NCBI GenBank assembly: GCA_051868045.1
Contig: JBJDZN010000073.1
Location: 1-57,288 of the forward strand
Direction: 5' to 3'
Length of the DNA: 57,288 bases
Source: CAKSQF01 sp051868045
GTDB taxonomy: Bacteria > Bacillota > Clostridia > Oscillospirales > CAG-272
A program made the position numbers and the translations under genes. Under the pieces are notes generated by a model. That model saw only the letters and a program-made list of their open reading frames with translations. It was not told where the DNA came from and searched no databases. This document shows, in pieces, positions 33,129 through 43,600 of the stretch; positions within the stretch are counted from its first letter, which is position 1; each line of letters begins with the position of its first letter.

Positions 33129-34226
33129 TTATTCTGCGGTTTTCGTCGGCTGTTCCGACTCCGATTCCGCCGTTTTGATCGTTTCTTCAGCAGTTTCTGC
33201 TGCTTTTGCCGGCATCTCGTCGTAGAGATGGCAGGCGCAATAGTGACCCTCCTCCACCTGACGGTAGACAGGAGGAACGTTCTTGCAGATTTCCATACAG
33301 TGATCGCATCTGGTATGGAATTTGCATCCCAAAGGGGGATTTACGGGAGAAGGAATACTGCCCTTCAGCACAATCCGCTCCTTCTTGACGTGAAGATCGG
33401 GGACAGGCACTGCCGAAAAGAGTGCCTTAGTGTAGGGATGGAGGGCATTTTCAAAAATCCGCTTCTTGGAGCCATACTCCACCAGCGAACCCAGATACAT
33501 AACCCCCACGTCATCCGAAATATGCTTGACCACCGACAGGTCGTGGGAGATAAACACATAGGTAAGCCCCAGTTGCTTTTGCAGATCCTTCAGCATATTG
33601 ATGACCTGCGCCTGAATGGAAACGTCCAGTGCCGATACCGGCTCATCGCAGACCACCAGCTCGGGCTTTAATGCCAATGCCCTTGCGATACAGATTCTCT
33701 GACGCTGTCCGCCTGAGAATTCGTGGGGATAGCGTTCGTAGTAGTGAGGCTGGAGTCCGCACATTTTCATGATCTCCAGCACATACTCCCGATAGTGAGC
33801 CTTATCCACAAGCCCATGCTCCAGTGCCGCCTCGCCGATGATCTCGCCCACCGTCAGACGGGGGGAAAGGCTGGCATAGGGGTCCTGGAATATCATCTGC
33901 ATATGGGGACGGAGCTTGTTGAACTCCCGGTTGGAAATCTTCGAAACCTCCTGACCCTTGAACCGGATCTCCCCATCGGTGATGGGATAAAGTCTGAGCA
34001 AAGTGCGTCCCATGGTGGTTTTGCCGCATCCGGACTCGCCGACGATGCCGAGGGTTTTGCCCTTTTCCAATGTAAAGGAAACGTCGTCCACCGCTTTCAG
34101 CACGGAAATCGGCTTACCGGTCAGACTGGTCTTGACGGGAAAGTACTTTTTCAGATGGCGAACCTCCAGAAGAGGAGCTTCCTTTTCGTTTTCGATTTTT
34201 GCGGTTTCAGTCTGATTATCAGCCAT
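33129..34226 (-). CDS. oppF: Oligopeptide ABC transporter ATP-binding protein OppF
   Basis: A 365-residue ATPase. Walker A is GESGCGKTTMGR, signature FSGGQRQRICIARAL, Walker B LVVCDEPVSALD, followed by the switch His in FISHDLSVV. The C-terminal oligopeptide-transport domain carries the Cys-rich CKFHTRCDHCMEIC block typical of OppD/OppF, known in the family as a likely Fe-S site. The ATG at 34226 overlaps the end of oppD by 8 bp (ATGGCTGA), indicating translational coupling. An acidic, Glu/Thr-rich tail of about 30 residues ends the protein. It powers peptide import with OppD through OppB/OppC. Confidence 0.97.
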   Translation of the reverse strand: MADNQTETAKIENEKEAPLLEVRHLKKYFPVKTSLTGKPISVLKAVDDVSFTLEKGKTLGIVGESGCGKTTMGRTLLRLYPITDGEIRFKGQEVSKISNREFNKLRPHMQMIFQDPYASLSPRLTVGEIIGEAALEHGLVDKAHYREYVLEIMKMCGLQPHYYERYPHEFSGGQRQRICIARALALKPELVVCDEPVSALDVSIQAQVINMLKDLQKQLGLTYVFISHDLSVVKHISDDVGVMYLGSLVEYGSKKRIFENALHPYTKALFSAVPVPDLHVKKERIVLKGSIPSPVNPPLGCKFHTRCDHCMEICKNVPPVYRQVEEGHYCACHLYDEMPAKAAETAEETIKTAESESEQPTKTAE

Positions 34227-35493
34227 TGCCGGACTCCCCCTTCTCACGGTTCTGCCCGTCTGCGTACAGATAGCAGGACACCTTATGGGTTTTGGTAATT
34301 TCGATCAGATCGGGATATTTCCCGGCGCATTCCTTCCTGCACCGGTCGCAACGGTCCCGGAAGTAGCAGTAATTGGGCATATTGATGGGATTGGGGACAA
34401 ATCCGGGAATGCAGTACAGGGAATCCACATCCGAGGTGACCGAGGGCTTGCTCTTTTGCAGTCCGATGGTATAGGGGTGCATGGGATGGTCGAAAATATC
34501 CTCTGTGGTGCCCATCTCAATGATCTTGCCCGCATACATGACCACCACGTAGTCCGCCATCTCGGCGACGACTCCCAGATCGTGGGTGATCAGCATGATG
34601 GAACTCTTCTGCTTCTCCTTGATTTCACGGAGCAGATCGAGAATCTGCGCCTGAATGGTCACGTCCAGTGCAGTGGTAGGTTCGTCCGCCACAATCAGCT
34701 TGGGGGAGCAGATCAGTGCCATGGCGATCATGACTCTCTGACGCATACCGCCTGACAGCTCGTGGGGGTACTTTTCGTAGACACCCGCCGGGTCGGCGAT
34801 GCCTACCCGCTCCAGCATAGCGATGCTTCTTTCCTTTGCCGCCTGCTTGGAAATGCCCTCGATGTGGAGCAGTGCCACTTCATCCAGCTGATTTCCCACC
34901 GTAAACACGGGATTCAGCGAAGTCATAGGCTCCTGGAAGATCATGGCGATTTCCCGTCCCCGGATGCTCTGCATGGCAGACAACGGCATCTTGGCAATAT
35001 CGTAAACCTTTTCCTCCATTTCGTAGAGGGTGCCGCCGAACTCATTCTTCAGAGGCTTTTTGGAGCCGTCCTTACCGTATACAGGAATTTTTCTTCCCTT
35101 GGCATCCCGCTTGAAGGTGTTGGTGCGAAAACGAATGGAGCCGGACACGATCTGACCTGAGGGTCCCATGACCAGCTGCATCAGGGACAGAGAAGTAACG
35201 CTCTTTCCGCATCCCGACTCACCCACGATTCCGACGGTTGCCCCTTCGGGAACCGAGAAGGTCACGCCGTTGACGGCGCGGACCGTACCGGCGTCGGTAT
35301 AGAAATAGGTATGCAGATCCTCAAATTCCACAAGATTTGCCGGGTCCTTCATCTTTGTCAGATAGTCCTTTTCGGTAATTTTCAGCTTTTTCCTTGCCTG
35401 ATACCGACGATAGGCGGCACGGTTCTCTGCCGCAATCCGCTTGGACTCCGAGTGAGAGATGTAATGAGATTGACTTGATTTCTGCTTTGCCAT
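34219..35493 (-). CDS. oppD: Oligopeptide ABC transporter ATP-binding protein OppD
   Basis: A 424-residue ATPase. A basic N-terminal extension of about 55 residues (SESKRIAAENRAAYRRYQARKK in part) precedes the fold. Walker A is GESGCGKSVTSLS, the signature is LSGGMRQRVMIAMAL, Walker B LIVADEPTTALD, then ITHDLGVVAEMADYV. The C-terminus has the Cys-rich YCYFRDRCDRCRKEC block of the family. An insertion of about 30 residues between Walker A and the Q-loop (KRDAKGRKIPVYGKDG) is longer than usual. I use the ATG at 35493, with AAAGG 12 nt upstream. It forms the nucleotide-binding heterodimer with OppF. Confidence 0.96.
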   Translation of the reverse strand: MAKQKSSQSHYISHSESKRIAAENRAAYRRYQARKKLKITEKDYLTKMKDPANLVEFEDLHTYFYTDAGTVRAVNGVTFSVPEGATVGIVGESGCGKSVTSLSLMQLVMGPSGQIVSGSIRFRTNTFKRDAKGRKIPVYGKDGSKKPLKNEFGGTLYEMEEKVYDIAKMPLSAMQSIRGREIAMIFQEPMTSLNPVFTVGNQLDEVALLHIEGISKQAAKERSIAMLERVGIADPAGVYEKYPHELSGGMRQRVMIAMALICSPKLIVADEPTTALDVTIQAQILDLLREIKEKQKSSIMLITHDLGVVAEMADYVVVMYAGKIIEMGTTEDIFDHPMHPYTIGLQKSKPSVTSDVDSLYCIPGFVPNPINMPNYCYFRDRCDRCRKECAGKYPDLIEITKTHKVSCYLYADGQNREKGESGNG

Positions 35494-35581
35494 ACGATTG
35501 AACATACCTTTCTTCAAATGTCTCCGGCTTTCACGGTTTACCGTGGCAGCGTGTTTTGCTGCGGGTACAGCCGCATAAACC

Positions 35582-36867
35582 TTATCTCTTCGCCTTCGGA
35601 TCAAATGCGTCCCGCAGACCGTCGCCTACGAAGTTGAAGGCGAGGATGGCGAGAGTGATGCAAATTCCGGGCGGAACCCAGAAATTGAAATAGTTGGTCA
35701 GGTACTCGGTCTTGGTTGCGTAGTTGATCAGCGATCCCCAGGTTGCCGTACCCAAAGGCGCACCCAGTCCCAGGAATCCCAGCGTTGCCTCGGTCAGGAT
35801 GATGGAACCCAGTCCCAGCGTCATGGACACGATCAGCTGAGGCAGGACATTGGGAATCAGGTGCTTGAAAATCTTTCTGCGAACCGAAAGTCCGCTGCAC
35901 TTCGCCGCCAGCATGAACTCCTGCTCTCGTAAGGACAGAATCTGTCCTCTGACCAGTCTGGCAATTCCCGTCCAGCTGATCAGCGTCAGAATACCCATCA
36001 TCAGATACAGACGGGTAATGGTAACGATTCCCAGGGAGGTAAAGGTAGCGGACAGGATCAGCATAATGGGAAGCTGAGGAATGCAGTAGAGGATGTCCAC
36101 CACTCTCATGATCAGCTGATCGACCCATTTGCCGAAGTAGCCGGCGATACCGCCCAGTATCACGCCCAGAATGGTTTCCAGAATCACGACGATAAGACCC
36201 AGCGTCAGGGAGATTCTGCCGCCGTACATCAGTCTGGTCAGCAGATCCTTGCCGGTTTCGTCGGTTCCCAGCCAATGTTTGGCACTGATTTCGCCCTTGA
36301 CGTTGTTTTCCGTCATGCTGATGTTCACATCATAGGCGGTCTGAACGATTTCTTCTCCGTTCACGACCACCGTATACTCGATAGGCAGGGTGCTGATGAC
36401 CTCGGTAGGCGTCTCATCCACCTCCATCTCGCCCCATGGGGACAGGAGGGGTCCTACGAAGGAAAACAGGAACAGCAGAACCAGAATCACCAGACCCACC
36501 ACGGACAGGCGGGAGCGGAAGAATCGCTTGGCAATGGTCATTCCGGGGGAGAGAACCTTCACACGGTCGTTCAGATTCTCGCCGTGAAGCTCATCCTCGG
36601 CGGTAACGAAGGCATCCGTCCCGGATTTTTGGGCAGACGCTCCGGAATCGACGGTTACGGTCTCAACTTTGACCGCCTCATCATTNNNNNNNNNNNNNNN
36701 NNNNNNNNNNNNNNNNNNNNNNNNNNNNNNNNNNNNNNNNNNNNNNNNNNNNNNNNNNNNNNNNNNNNNNNNNNNNNNNNNNNNNTGACAGCCTCATTGC
36801 TGACAGCCACTTCATTGATCTCGCCGGCATCTCCGGTCGGAAGGTTGTTTTTTTGTTCGTCTATCAT
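35582..36867 (-). CDS. oppC: Oligopeptide ABC transporter permease OppC, interrupted by an assembly gap
   Basis: Inner-membrane permease of the peptide importer. The clear part after the gap has the first helix (SRLSVVGLVILVLLFLFSFV in essence), a long external loop of about 60 residues, and the permease core with the EAA loop near 'EQEFMLAAKCSGLSVRRKIFKH'; it ends with ILAFNFVGDGLRDAFDPKAKR-type OppC signature. The start is at 36867, where MIDEQKNNLP follows AGGAGG. The 100-N gap falls in an acidic N-terminal tail; NEAV before and NDEAV after the gap suggest a repetitive tail. The two flanks are in different frames across the Ns, which reflects arbitrary gap length rather than a frameshift. 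True length is unknown. Confidence 0.9.
36686..36785. other. Assembly gap of 100 N
   Basis: Exactly 100 unknown bases, a conventional scaffold-gap placeholder, within the 5' part of oppC. The real distance is not known. Confidence 0.99.
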
Positions 36868-36885
36868 ACGAGTTTCCTCCTTCCG

Positions 36886-37959
36886 TCAGGACAGCTTGAC
36901 ACGGGGGTCAACGACGGCATACATAATATCGGTCAGGAGGATTCCGGCAACGGTCAGGACGGCAATAAACATATTGTAGCCCATGACGAAGGGAATATCA
37001 CCTGCGGACAGGGCATCGTAAGCTGCCTTGCCGATACCCGGTATGCTGAAAATGGTCTCGGTGATCATGGCACCGCCGAACAAACTGGGGAGGGTTCCGG
37101 TCAGCATAGTGACCAGAGGAATCATGGTGTTGCGGAAGACATGCTTGTAGATAACCTTCCTTTCGGAAAGACCCTTAGCCCTTGCCGTACGGATATAGTC
37201 GGTGTTCAGCACCTCCAGCGTATTGGTACGGGTGTAGCGCATGACCGATCCGATGGACAGGACCACCATGATGAAGATGGGCAGTACCAGATGCCATGCC
37301 ATGTCGGTGATAATGGTGAAGGTGGAGGTATTCTCGGTGATCCAGGAGGACGAAATGCCCGTGCTGGGGAACCATCCAAGCTCTACCGAGAAGAATTTGA
37401 TCATCAGACTTCCGAAGAAGAAGCTGGGGAAGGAAATTCCGATCATGGTCAGGATAGTGACCGTGTAATCCAGCTTTCCGTACTGATTGCAGGCACTCTT
37501 GATTCCAAGGGGGATGGCAATAACCAGCTCCAGAATCAGTGAAATAAAGGCGATCATGAAGGAAACGCCCATATTTTCGAAGATGACATCGCCTACCGGT
37601 CTGCCGTACTTCCAGGAATTGCCCAGATCCCCCTTGAAGCAGGATACCAGCCAAGAAAGATAGCCCTTGAGAATCGGCATGCTCTTGGGAACGGGGATGC
37701 CCTGCTCGTCAACGAGAATCTCACCGTTTTCATCGGTCTCATAGATGGGTCGACCGTTTTCGTCCGATTCCACCAGTTCACAGTCGGCAAGTTCCTGATG
37801 CAGGACAGCGTAGTTGTCCTGAGCATTGGGATTGCTTCCGTAGAACTTGGTTTCCACATAGGAAAGCGGCATACATCTCAGCAGGACATACAGGATGAAC
37901 GACACGCCCAGCAGGATAAAAAGGGATAACAGAATTCGTTTCAAAACATATTTAAACAT
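36886..37959 (-). CDS. oppB: Oligopeptide ABC transporter permease OppB
   Basis: A 357-residue permease with six helices. It has the family N-terminus (FKYVLKRILLSLFILLGVSF, slightly longer in full) and a large outer loop. The loop holds an unusual acidic insertion (about residues 62-95, ESDENGRPIYETDENGEI) not seen in typical OppB. The EAA loop is YIRTARAKGLSERKVIYKH and the C-terminal block ends DIMYAVVDPRVKLS. It lies 84 bp after oppA, separated by a GC hairpin, and 18 bp before oppC. With OppC it forms the peptide channel. Confidence 0.96.
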   Translation of the reverse strand: MFKYVLKRILLSLFILLGVSFILYVLLRCMPLSYVETKFYGSNPNAQDNYAVLHQELADCELVESDENGRPIYETDENGEILVDEQGIPVPKSMPILKGYLSWLVSCFKGDLGNSWKYGRPVGDVIFENMGVSFMIAFISLILELVIAIPLGIKSACNQYGKLDYTVTILTMIGISFPSFFFGSLMIKFFSVELGWFPSTGISSSWITENTSTFTIITDMAWHLVLPIFIMVVLSIGSVMRYTRTNTLEVLNTDYIRTARAKGLSERKVIYKHVFRNTMIPLVTMLTGTLPSLFGGAMITETIFSIPGIGKAAYDALSAGDIPFVMGYNMFIAVLTVAGILLTDIMYAVVDPRVKLS

Positions 37960-37997
37960 ATTGCTTCTTTATCCTCATTCGTTCAGATATTGGACTT

Positions 37998-38026
37998 CCC
38001 GCCCACCCCGGTTTTCCCGGGGCGGG
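37998..38026 (-). other. GC-rich hairpin between oppA and oppB
   Basis: CCCCGG and CCGGGG pair next to a further CCCG/CGGG segment around a TTTT-containing loop, without a following T-run. Such structures after binding-protein genes usually protect the upstream mRNA and give more OppA than permease. Confidence 0.6.
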
Positions 38027-38043
38027 ACAGGAGTTTGGGGTGA

Positions 38044-40578
38044 TCAGTTGTAGTTGACATCCCAGATTCTGCTGACGACGCCCTCATTGTAGGAAGGATT
38101 CTGATTGAGAGTGCTGGCATCAATAATTCTCGTGTTGTATACGGCAAGATCGTTTCTCTGGTAGGTGGGAAGCTCGATGCAAAGCTGCATGATAATGTCC
38201 AGTGCATCCGCATAGATAGCAGAACGCTCGTCACGGTTGTTGGTCTCTCTGCCTGCCTCGATCAGGTCGGCAAGCTCATTGATCCAGACCTTCTCCTGAT
38301 CGAACTGTCCGGTGGTGTCGTCCATCATGCCCTGGCAATACCAGTTCTTGGTGGCGTTGGCGTTGGAATCCTTGTGATAGTTCTGATACAGGTCAGGATC
38401 GGCGGCGGTAGACCATGCGGCAGCCCATACCTCCAGACCGCCGGTTGCCAGCTTCTTCAGAGCGTTGACATCGGTGGTAACGTGGATGATGAAGCCGCAC
38501 TCATTGAGGAATTCTGCGGCAGACTGGAACATGGCGTATGCCGGGTGATCGGCAGTTTCGCCGGCGATGGTAAAGGTGAATTCCAGCTGTTTTCCGTCCT
38601 TCTCAAATACGCCGTTGGCATTCAGAGTCCAGCCTGCGCTCTTGACCAGATCCTGAATCACGCTCTTATCTCTGGTGCAGGTGTAGTAGGCGGTGGCATC
38701 CGTGGGATATGCCCAGGAGGTACTGGACATGGGACGGTAGATCACCTCTGCAAGTGCCGAGGTGTAGTAATCCTTGACGATGGTTGCCGTATTCATGGAC
38801 ATCATGATCGCCTGTCTGACCTCAATGTCGGGAATGTACTTGGGGTTCAGACCCACGTAACCGTAACCGCCGGTACGGTAGGTCTTGTAGCCCAGATAAT
38901 CCTTGTCAACTGCGGCAATATTGTCCTGCTTTGCGTTGGGCTCGCCGTAGAGAACCTCTTCGTTGAGCAGTGCGTTAACGATGTTGTCGGAGCTGACCAC
39001 TCTGTAACGGAACAGGCGGATATAAGCATTGTGGATAGCGTCGCCGCCCACCGTCTCGAAATACTCGTTTCTCTTGTAGTAGGCGTAGTTGTTGTTGTAG
39101 AAGCCGTCCTTGGTCACATTATCGCTGCCGCTCTGGTCGGTTGCCTTATAGACACCTGCACCTACGGGCAGTCCGTTCTTTTCGGGATCCTTCAGAACCT
39201 CGTCAAAGAAGGTCTTGTTACAGAAGTCAACGCCGAAATGGCTGACTCCGTCCCAAAGTGCAACCTGCTCCTCATTGGAATAGTAGTGCATGGGGGCAAC
39301 GATGAAGGCAAAGTTCCAGATTGCCTTGGGGTCGATGCCGTTGATGCGGATCTTCAGCACGTCATGCTCTTCACCCAGATCCTGACCGTCGAAGGTCGAT
39401 GCCTTGTAGGTCGTGATGCCGGAAATGGACTTGACGGTTCCCTTGACGCTCTCATAATAGGTGGACATTGCCTCTGCGGCAAAATCATCGAGAACGTTGC
39501 TTCCGGTTGCCCAGTAGCTCAGAATGTTGATCAGGGAGGGCTCGTAGGAGGTGTAGGCATCGTAAACGGTCGCCACTGCCTTCTCCTTCATGAGGACGGT
39601 TCTGGCATCAGCTTCGGAGCAGTTATGAGCGGAGGCGTATGCCGAAATCTTGTCGGCAGACAGCGCAGCATTCATCTCGGCGGTCAACTCATCGTTGACA
39701 TCGTCCAGACTGGTGACATACTTTCCGTTCTCATCCTTTTTGGAGACGGTGGCACCCTGTGCGTTGATCTCCTTCTCAACGGTAACCAGACCCTCGATCA
39801 GGTAGTAACTCTGCCAATCCTCGGTGAAGGTATATTCGGTATAGCTTTCCAGCGTGCCGAAGTTGTTGGACCAGTCGCTGTTGATCTCCTCCATGAACAG
39901 CTTCTTGGTGGTCTCCAGATCGGCGGAAATCTGATCGGTCAGAGGAATGTCACCCTCCAGATAGTCGATCATGTTGTAGACTCTCTGCTGAGCGGTGCTG
40001 TAAAATCCGCTGCTGATGTCGGCATCCGAATCGTCCGCCAAAGTGGGGTCCTGTGCCTGATATGCCTTCAGACCCTGAATATCGGTGGAGTAGATGGTGG
40101 AAGAGCCGGTGTACATGGGGTCCAGATAAACGTACAGATTGAACAGCACGTCCTTGATGGTCAGATCCACGCCGTCGCTGAACTTGATACCGTTCTTGAT
40201 GACAAACTCATAGTCGGTATAGCCCTCGGTGTCTCCACTGGCGGTAATGTTTCCTGCCGCATCGTACATGGTGGTCTTCATGGCGAGAACCACGGTAGGA
40301 TAATCGTCTCCGCAGACGATGTTTCCGTCGGAATCGGTGGTCAGCATGGAAATCTGGGTCATGGCAAGCACACTGCCGTCATTTGCCGAAGTATAGAAGA
40401 ACGGATTGAAGTTTCCGTCCAGCGAGCCGATGGCGAAGGTCATCGGGTACTCTTCGGGATCATACAGATGGGTTGTTGTTCCCGTATCACCGGGATCCTT
40501 CTTCCCGCAGGAGGCTGCGGGAAGCACCATTGCCACGCAACACAGCAGGCAAAGCGCATGTTTGAAAAACCTTTTCAT
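38044..40578 (-). CDS. oppA: Oligopeptide-binding lipoprotein OppA (long form)
   Basis: An 844-residue SBP_bac_5-type binding protein, much longer than the usual 540-600. The lipobox is AASC with Cys24. The N-terminal fold is recognised in LDGNFNPFFYTSANDGSVLAM, and the C-terminal lobe in PDIEVRQAIMMSMN and AAWSTAADPDLYQNYHKDS. The extra length is an insertion from about residue 170 to 330 (Glu/Lys/Ala-rich, containing SADKISAYASAHNCSEADAR). It captures peptides outside the cell and hands them to OppBC. AAAGGAG is 6 nt before the ATG. The stop of the giant S8 protease gene is only 32 bp upstream with no terminator, so the two are most likely on one transcript. Confidence 0.96.
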   Translation of the reverse strand: MKRFFKHALCLLCCVAMVLPAASCGKKDPGDTGTTTHLYDPEEYPMTFAIGSLDGNFNPFFYTSANDGSVLAMTQISMLTTDSDGNIVCGDDYPTVVLAMKTTMYDAAGNITASGDTEGYTDYEFVIKNGIKFSDGVDLTIKDVLFNLYVYLDPMYTGSSTIYSTDIQGLKAYQAQDPTLADDSDADISSGFYSTAQQRVYNMIDYLEGDIPLTDQISADLETTKKLFMEEINSDWSNNFGTLESYTEYTFTEDWQSYYLIEGLVTVEKEINAQGATVSKKDENGKYVTSLDDVNDELTAEMNAALSADKISAYASAHNCSEADARTVLMKEKAVATVYDAYTSYEPSLINILSYWATGSNVLDDFAAEAMSTYYESVKGTVKSISGITTYKASTFDGQDLGEEHDVLKIRINGIDPKAIWNFAFIVAPMHYYSNEEQVALWDGVSHFGVDFCNKTFFDEVLKDPEKNGLPVGAGVYKATDQSGSDNVTKDGFYNNNYAYYKRNEYFETVGGDAIHNAYIRLFRYRVVSSDNIVNALLNEEVLYGEPNAKQDNIAAVDKDYLGYKTYRTGGYGYVGLNPKYIPDIEVRQAIMMSMNTATIVKDYYTSALAEVIYRPMSSTSWAYPTDATAYYTCTRDKSVIQDLVKSAGWTLNANGVFEKDGKQLEFTFTIAGETADHPAYAMFQSAAEFLNECGFIIHVTTDVNALKKLATGGLEVWAAAWSTAADPDLYQNYHKDSNANATKNWYCQGMMDDTTGQFDQEKVWINELADLIEAGRETNNRDERSAIYADALDIIMQLCIELPTYQRNDLAVYNTRIIDASTLNQNPSYNEGVVSRIWDVNYN

Positions 40579-40610
40579 GAAAATTCTCCTTTATTACATA
40601 CAGTCTCTGA

Positions 40611-43600
40611 TTACGAGGCTGATTCAGACGAATCGGGATAGGTGTAGGTTGCATTTCCCACAGTGCAGACAACTTCCACCGTGATCTTTCCGTCAGCCAG
40701 GGCGGCATCGTCGCTTTCCCCTGCGGACAGGATCCAGTGAAAATGCTCTCCCTCCTGAAGGTTTCCGATCAGGGATCCCTCAGGGCAGCTGACCGTCATC
40801 CTACCGTTTACCGAAAATCCGCTGACATCGGGATTTTCGGGCATATCGCCGAACAGGAAGTAAACCCGGTTGGCATCTCCCTTGAGCATAACCTCAAAGG
40901 TAAAATCGGTCAGGTTCAGGTTGTGCAGAGAAGCCGTCTCTTTCAGCGTCCCGAACAGGGAGGTTCCCTGACTCTCAACTGCACGCTTGGTCACCGTGAA
41001 GTTGGACAGGGTGAAACCGTTGCCCTCCACATTTGCGCCGAAGGTGGCGTTGTTGGAGATGGTGACAGCCGCACCGGAAAGGTCTACGTCGCAGATCAGA
41101 TAGTAGTTGCCGCTGATCAACGCCTCCAGCATCTTCTTAGCCGAGTCGGCATCGGAAACGATCTTCCAGTCGCCCTCAATGAACTTGGCATAGATGGGAT
41201 CGGCATCCACACCCTCCTCCGTGGTGATGGGCCAGCTGACGGGAATGGTGCAGGCGGCATCGGCATAGTACTGAACAAAGGTGTACTGCTTGTCGGGCAG
41301 ACTCAGCAGATTGGAGCCGGTAAATTTGACGAACTGTCCCTGCGGATTTGCCGTCAGTTCACGGATCACGTCTCCGGCATGGTACTGAACGCCGTTCTTA
41401 TCCACAAGCGTTCCGTCTGCCAGAATAACGGGCAGGGTTTTGTCCTTGATCCATGCGGCATACAGGGTGATCTCCTGACCTGCCGTGATCTTCTTGGTAA
41501 AGTCGAATGCCTCGCCCAGTTTGACAATTCCCTTTTCCGCATCCTCATAGACGATGTTGCCGGACTCATCCAGCACGGGATAATACCAGCCGCCGAACAC
41601 ATAGTTCTGACGCTTGATGTCCACGCTGCCGTTGGTTACGGTGACGTTGCCGATGTCCAGAGGATAGGCACCCTCACTGTAACCGATGGTCTTTTCGTCC
41701 ATATTGTTCTCGAACAGACCGCCGTTTGCCTTGTAAACGATCTGCGCCTGAACCTCCGCCAGTTTGGAATCATCCTTATCGTCTCCCCAGACCGCAGAGT
41801 AGACGATTGCTCCGATGACGGCAACCATTGCTACGCCGATCACCGTCCATTTGACGATGGTGCCGGCATTATGTCTTTTTTTTCCGGGGTTATCTCCCTC
41901 AATTTCGGGGGTTTCGGGGTTTTCACTCTCGATGACGGGGTTTTCACTCTCAATTTCGGGATTTTCATCCTGAATTTCGGTGTTCTGCTCCACTGCTTCG
42001 GAGCTCTGCTCTTCAGATGGGGGATTTGTTTCCGTATTCTCGGGAACGGTCCCCTCATTTCCGCCATTTTCGGGGATGGCGGTTTCCACAACGGGTGCTG
42101 CAACGGACGGCTCTGCCGGATCTTGGGTTCCGGCAGCCGTGCCATTTCCGTTATGATCGGGACCTTTTCCCTTTCCCGAACCCTTTTTCTTCACGATCAG
42201 CACGATCACAAGGACAACGGCTGCGCAGACCAGCACACCGCCGCCCGCCAGAAGAACAATCAGCAGAACAGGGGATTTATCGTCACCGGTAGTATCGTTG
42301 GGAAGGTCGGTATCGTTTGGCTCAGTGGGAGCAGAGGTTCCGGTCGCCTTGACATTGACGGGAATCTGAACCTCCTTGGTCATGCCGTCGCCCGAGACGT
42401 AATCAAAGACAACAAACAAATCGTACTGGGTCAGAATTCCGTCAGCGGGGGATTTGAGAACCAGCTTGTCAAGGTCTGCCGGCTCGGTGGAACCGTCATC
42501 ATAGACGACGGTCAGAGTCAGACCCTCCATGGAGAAGCTGTCGCCCTCGTTATAATCCTTGATATAATCCTGGTTGTAGGTCAGCGAACTGATCACAAGC
42601 GCAATGTTGAATTTTTCCTTGAGGGAACGCATCAGCCCCTCAATTTCGGTCAGCTTTGCCAGTTCCTCATCGGAAACAAAGGCACGCTGTTCGTCGGTCA
42701 GAATGTTGTTGTACAGACGACGGGCTTCCTTTACCTTTTCGGCAAAGGCGAGAATCATATCCCTGTTGGTATCATTTACTTCCAGCGACGACCAGCCCGT
42801 TACGGTTTCCACAGACTCCAGTCCGCCGATTGCCTCGATGGCAGAACGGGTGATGTCGTCCATCAGCACGCCTAGGGACTCGGACTTACCGAAATAAGTC
42901 GTGTACACATAGTTGTCATAGCCCACGCCGTTTTCGGGATAGCAGATGACAAGGGAACTGGTCTCACCGACGATGTCGGTATAGTATGCCAGCAGGGTGT
43001 CGAAGTTGGCGTAGTAGAGACCGTTGACCACAATCTGGAAACCGGTAGCATTTTCCTCAAGCAGAGCCTCCACGTCCTCACGGTAAACCGTTGCCAGACT
43101 GGGTGCCTGAATGCAGTTGAAGATGTACTTGGTCACACCGCTGTCAGCGAAAGCGGAGAGACCGATGAACTTCAGTGAATAGGGCAGGACAACCTCGCTC
43201 ATAGCACCGCTCTTCAGTCCGTTTACGGCATATCCGGCGATGACGGAGGTTCCGTCGATGACGGTATAGCTTCCCTGCTCCGCCATTCTTCCTCCGGGGT
43301 AAGCGGTAAGCTCATACATTCCGGTCGGCAGTCTGCGATACAGAACGCCGTCCACTGCAAAGAAGTCGACATTATCGGAATCCACCGTGAAAGCGGTCAG
43401 GTTCCCGGATTCGGCGAAGGCACCGTAGCCGATGGAGGTCAGGCTTGCGGGAAGCGTCACCGTTGATTCCCCGCCGCCGATAAATGCCATGATGCCGATC
43501 TGCTTTACCGCAGGAATCGAAAGGACGGTATATGCCGACTTTCCGTTTTCAATGGCAAAGGCACCGTCGCCGATGAACTCAGCCGATGCCAGATTCAGCT

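Noticed and set aside
36655..36867. Frameshift or pseudogene in oppC
   Set aside because: The frame change coincides with the 100-N placeholder, whose length is arbitrary; both flanks read as OppC-like tail in their own frame.
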